Positions 60,213 to 64,000 of a DNA stretch of 64,000 nt are shown in pieces. Source of the stretch: Siphonodentalium dalli (Eukaryota > Mollusca > Scaphopoda > Gadilida > Siphonodentaliidae); NCBI GenBank assembly GCA_032622095.1, contig CP136063.1, forward strand, positions 266,285,426 to 266,349,425, in the 5' to 3' direction. The notes under the pieces are model-generated. The model ran no database searches, was not told where the DNA came from, and saw nothing but the letters and a program-made list of their open reading frames with translations. Each line of letters begins with the position of its first letter. Position 1 is the stretch's first letter. The position numbers and the translations under genes are program-made.

Positions 60213-60552
60213 TCCCAAATAAACGTGCATGTTGAAAATCATGCAGACCCAAATAGACATGCAGACCCAAATAAACATGCAGACCCAAATAGACATGCAG
60301 ACCCAAATAAACGTGCAGACCCAAATAGACATGCAGACCAAAATAAACGTGCAGACTCAAATAGACATGCAGACCCAAATAGACATGCAGACCCAAATAA
60401 ACGTGCAGACCCAAATAGACATGCAGACCCAAATAGACATGCACACCCAAATAAACGTGCAGACCCAAATAGACATGCAGACCCAAATAAACGTGCAGAC
60501 CTAAATACACATGCAGACCCAAATAAACGTGCACACCCAAATAGACATGCAG
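60213..60552. repeat. 18-bp tandem array
   Basis: About 18 copies of cagacccaaatagacatg, alternating with the variant having aaacgtg. Because 18 is a multiple of three, several frames on both strands stay open; this is not evidence of coding. Confidence 0.94.
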
Positions 60553-60642
60553 ATAATTGCACGCAGTTCGAGATCATTGTGTAATTATAACAGACATGAC
60601 AATTGGAACTTATTCCCTATTCCTTATTCCTTATTTTCAAAA

Positions 60643-63600
60643 ATGTCGTTTTCGACCGATTTGACGGCATGGTTGGGTGGCCCGCCCCAAATGCCACCTA
60701 GAAACACCCCGACCCCCCACCCATCACCCCCGGGGGGTGCCACCCCGAGGGGGTGAAAATGGGGTGTGGACCATTTTCGAGAACGGTAAGGATTTCGACC
60801 GATTTGACGGCATGGGTGGGTGGCCCGCCCCAAATACCACATAGAAACACCCCGACCCCCACCCATCACCCCCGGGGGGTGCCACCCCGAGGGGGTGAAA
60901 ATGGGGTGTGGACCATTTTCGAGAACGGTAAGGATTTCGACCGATTTGACGGCATGGGTGGGTGGCACGCCCCAAATACCACCTAGAAACACCCCGACCC
61001 CCCACCCATCACCCCCGGGGGTGCCACCCCGAGGGGGAGAAAATGGGGTGTGGACCATTTTCGAGAACGGTAAGGATTTCGACCGATTTGACGGCATGGG
61101 TGGGTGGCCCGCCCCAAATACCACATAGAAACACCCCGACCCCCCCCACCCATCACCCCCGGGGGGTGCCACCCCGAGGGGTGAAAATGGGGTGTGGACC
61201 ATTTTCGAGAACGGTAAGGATTTCGACCGATTTGACGGCATGGGTGGGTGGCCCGCCCCAAATACCACCTAGAAACACCCCGACCCCCCACCCATCACCC
61301 CCGGGGGTGCCACCCCGAGGGGGTGAAAATGGGGTGTGGACCATTTTCGAGAACGGTAAGGATTTCGACCGATTTGACGGCATGGGTGGGTGGCCCGCCC
61401 CAAATACCACCTAGAAACACCACGACCCACCACCCATCACCCCCGGGGGTGCCACCCCGAGGGGGTGAAAATGGGGTGTGGACCATTTTCGAGAACGGTA
61501 AGGATTTCGACCGATTTGACGGCATGGGTGGGTGGCCCGCCCCAAATACCACCTAGAAACACCCCGACCCCCCACCCATCACCCCGGGGGTGCCACCCCG
61601 AGGGGGTGAAAATGGGATGTGGACCATTTTCGAGAACGGTAAGGATTTCGACCGATTTGACGGCATGGGTGGGTGGCCCGCCCCAAATACCACCTAGAAA
61701 CACCCCGACCCCCACCCATCACCCCCGGGGGTGCCACCCGAGGGGGTGAAAATGGGGTGTGGACCATTTTCGAGTACGGTAAGGATTTCGACCGATTTGA
61801 CGGCATGGGTGGGTGGCCCGCCCCAAATACCACCTAGAAACACCCCGACCCCCCACCCATCACCCCCGGGAGGTGCCACCCGAGGGGGTGAAAATGGGGT
61901 GTGGACCATTTTCGAGAACGGTAAGGATTTCGACCGATTTGACGGCATGGGTGGGTGGCCCGCCCCAGATACCACCTAGAAACACCACGACCCACCACCC
62001 ATCACCCCCGGGGGTGCCACCCCGAGGGGGTGAAAATGGGGTGTGGACCATTTTCGAGAACGGTAAGGATTTCGACCGATTTGACGGCATGGGTGGGTGG
62101 CCCGCCCCAAATACCACCTAGAAACACCCCGACCCCCCACCCATCACCCCCGGGGGTGCCACCCCGAGGGGGTGAAAATGGGGTGTGGACCATTTTCGAG
62201 AACGGTAAGGATTTCGACCGATTTGACGGCATGGGTGGGTGGCCCGCCCCAAATACCACCTAGAAACACCCCGACCCCCCACCCATCACCCCCGGGGGGT
62301 GCCACCCCGAGAGGGTGAAAATGGGGTGTGGACCATTTTCGAGAACGGTAAGGATTTCGACCGATTTGACGGCATGGGTGGGTGGCCCGCCCCAAATACC
62401 ACCTAGAAACACCCCGACCCCCCCCCCCCACCCATCACCCCCGGGGGTGCCACCCCGAGGGGGTGAAAATTGGATGTGGACCATTTTCGAGAACGGTAAG
62501 GATTTCGACCGATTTGACGGCATGGGTGGGTGGCCCGCCCCAAATACCACCTAGAAACACCCCGACCCCCCACCCATCACCCCCGGGGGGTGCCACCCCG
62601 AGGGGTGAAAATGGGGTGTGGACCATTTTCGAGAACGGTAAGGATTTCGACCGATTTGACGGCATGGGTGGGTGGCCCGCCCCAAATACCACCTAGAAAC
62701 ACCCCGACCCCCCACCCATCACCCCCGGGGGTGCCACCCCGAGGGGGTGAAAATGGGGTGTTGACCATTTTCGAGAACGGTAAGGATTTCGACCGATTTG
62801 ACGGCATGGGTGGGTGGCCCGCCCCAAATACCACCTAGAAACACCCCGACCCCCACCCATCACCCCCCGGGGGTGCCACCCCGAGAGGGTGAAAATGGGG
62901 TGTGGACCATTTTCGAGAACGGTAAGGATTTCGACCGATTTGACGGCATGGGTGGGTGGCCCGCCCCAAATACCACCTAGAAACACCCCGACCCCCACCC
63001 ATCACCCCAGGGGGTGCCACCCCGAGGGGGTGAAAATGGGGTGTGGACCATTTTCGAGAACGGTAAGGATTTCGACCGATTTGACGGCATGGGTGGGTGG
63101 CCCGCCCCAAATACCACCTAGAAACACCCCGACCCCCCACCCATCACCCCCGGGAGGTGCCACCCCGAGGGGGTGAAAATGGGGTGTGGACCATTTTCAA
63201 GAACGGTAAGGATTTCGACCGATTTGACGGCATGGGTGGGTGGCCCGCCCCAAATACCACCTAGAAACACCACGACCCACCACCCATCACCCCCGGGGGT
63301 GCCACCCCGAGGGGGTGAAAATGGGGTGTGGACCATTTTCGAGCACGGTAAGGATTTCGACCGATTTGACGGCATGGGTGGGTGGCCCGCCCCAAATACC
63401 ACCTAGAAACACCCCGACCCCCCACCCATCACCCCCGGGGGTGCCACCCCGAGGGGGTGAAAATGGGGTGTGGACCATTTTCGAGAACGGTAAGGATTTC
63501 GACCGATTTGACGGCATGGGTGGGTGGCCCGCCCCAAATACCACCTAGAAACACCCCGACCCCCCCACCCATCACCCCCGGGGGTGCCACCCCGAGGGGG

Positions 63601-63770
63601 TGAAAATTGGATGTGGACCATTTTCGAGAACGGTAAGGATTTCGACCGATTTGACGGCATGGGTGGGTGGCCCGCCCCAAATACCACCTAGAAACACCCC
63701 GACCCCCACCCATCACCCCCGGGGGTGCCACCCCGATGGGGTGAATATGGGGCCGGCCTCAAATACCACC
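60643..63770. repeat. GC-rich 142-bp satellite array
   Basis: About 22 copies of a 142-bp unit containing tttcgagaacggtaaggatt, gaccgatttgacggcatggg, tggcccgccccaaatacc and a C-rich/G-rich stretch (caccccgagggggtg). Length differences are confined almost wholly to the C and G runs. A marked variant (cacgacccaccaccc) recurs at 61421, 61986 and 63271, about 4 and 9 units apart. The many overlapping open frames on both strands are repeat artefacts. Confidence 0.96.
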
Positions 63771-64000
63771 TAGAAACACATCACCTCTTACCCCGGATAA
63801 TACCTCGGGTTTGAGCCATTTTATTCCTGATTCCTTATCCGCAAAAATGTCTCTTCTGGCCCGCCACAAGTACCACATAGAACGCCCCCCCCCCCCCAAA
63901 CGCTCACACCAAATACCCCACAGTAACACCACACCCACATCCACTGGGGTCATGCATTCTGATGCAGCCGGTATCAAGTTCTGATCAAAGGGTGGCCGGT
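63771..64000. other. Decayed edge of the 142-bp satellite
   Basis: Isolated fragments of the unit persist (ggcccgccacaagtaccaca near 63858 and a C run at 63887-63897). The preceding ttccttatccgcaaaaatgtc resembles the left edge of the array near 60625-60650, so the array may be bracketed by related, diverged units. Confidence 0.6.

Noticed and set aside
60210-60584. Repeat proteins in the 18-bp array on both strands
   Set aside because: An 18-bp unit keeps frames open automatically; no start context, domain or flanking coding sequence.
60624-63731. Dozens of 85-214-codon frames in the 142-bp satellite
   Set aside because: Equivalent frames recur in every unit on both strands; they are satellite shadows.

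Overview
This is a eukaryotic, almost certainly animal, genomic window made mostly of repeats; no confident host protein-coding gene is visible. A marine invertebrate, most likely a mollusc, fits best. That is an inference from the mix of CR1/Jockey-type LINEs, a Ty3/Gypsy element, Helitron, piggyBac-like and foldback MITEs and short-unit satellites; no marker gene proves it. Bulk sequence is AT-rich, with two GC-rich exceptions (about 49.8-50.45 kb and 60.6-63.8 kb). There are no operons, CRISPR arrays or rRNA genes, and no intact tRNA gene.

Layout: 1-7050 is a 35-bp satellite with recent higher-order duplication. A tRNA-like SINE head adjoins it at 7051-7112. 7251-11913 is a complete but inactivated Ty3/Gypsy retrotransposon (two LTRs, tRNA-Leu-type primer site, gag, protease, RT, RNase H, integrase, polypurine tract). 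12.0-13.9 kb on the minus strand holds exon-like pieces of an unrecognised cysteine-containing protein with one module duplicated. 14.9-16.1 kb is a broken LINE ORF1 with zinc knuckles, split by a hairpin MITE. A second LINE relic runs from 18.37 to 27.07 kb; it is interrupted by a 5.4-kb, 38-bp satellite whose unit matches the LINE's own coding sequence, by a 1.1-kb foldback element, by a small dispersed repeat and by an inverted duplication.

28.3-29.7 kb has two short tandem arrays. 29.7-30.1 kb is a piggyBac-like MITE carrying paired 67-bp hairpins. 30.4-30.8 kb has exon-like sequence with a membrane segment (minus strand). 31.1-32.8 kb is a 5'-truncated LINE (minus strand). 33-40.5 kb carries foldback elements, including one with a perfect 9-bp target duplication, a 37-bp array and more hairpin MITEs. 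40500-44952 is a second array of the same 35-bp satellite. 45.7-49.1 kb has three further hairpin MITEs. 49.8-50.45 kb is a G-rich island. 50.6-51.2 kb is a TA-flanked MITE. 51564-54806 is a nearly intact CR1-like LINE ORF2 with one stop codon. 55.8-56.8 kb is a 31-bp array. 57.3-59.5 kb has foldbacks, a short Helitron and a dispersed repeat. 60.2-60.55 kb is an 18-bp array and 60.64-63.76 kb a GC-rich 142-bp satellite.

About 23 kb of the 64 kb is tandem repeat from eight unrelated unit families, and most of the rest is transposon sequence, much of it nested. The most unusual observations are a 67-bp hairpin module that recurs in mirrored pairs inside MITEs with at least three different outer ends, and a satellite that appears to have been born inside a LINE coding region.
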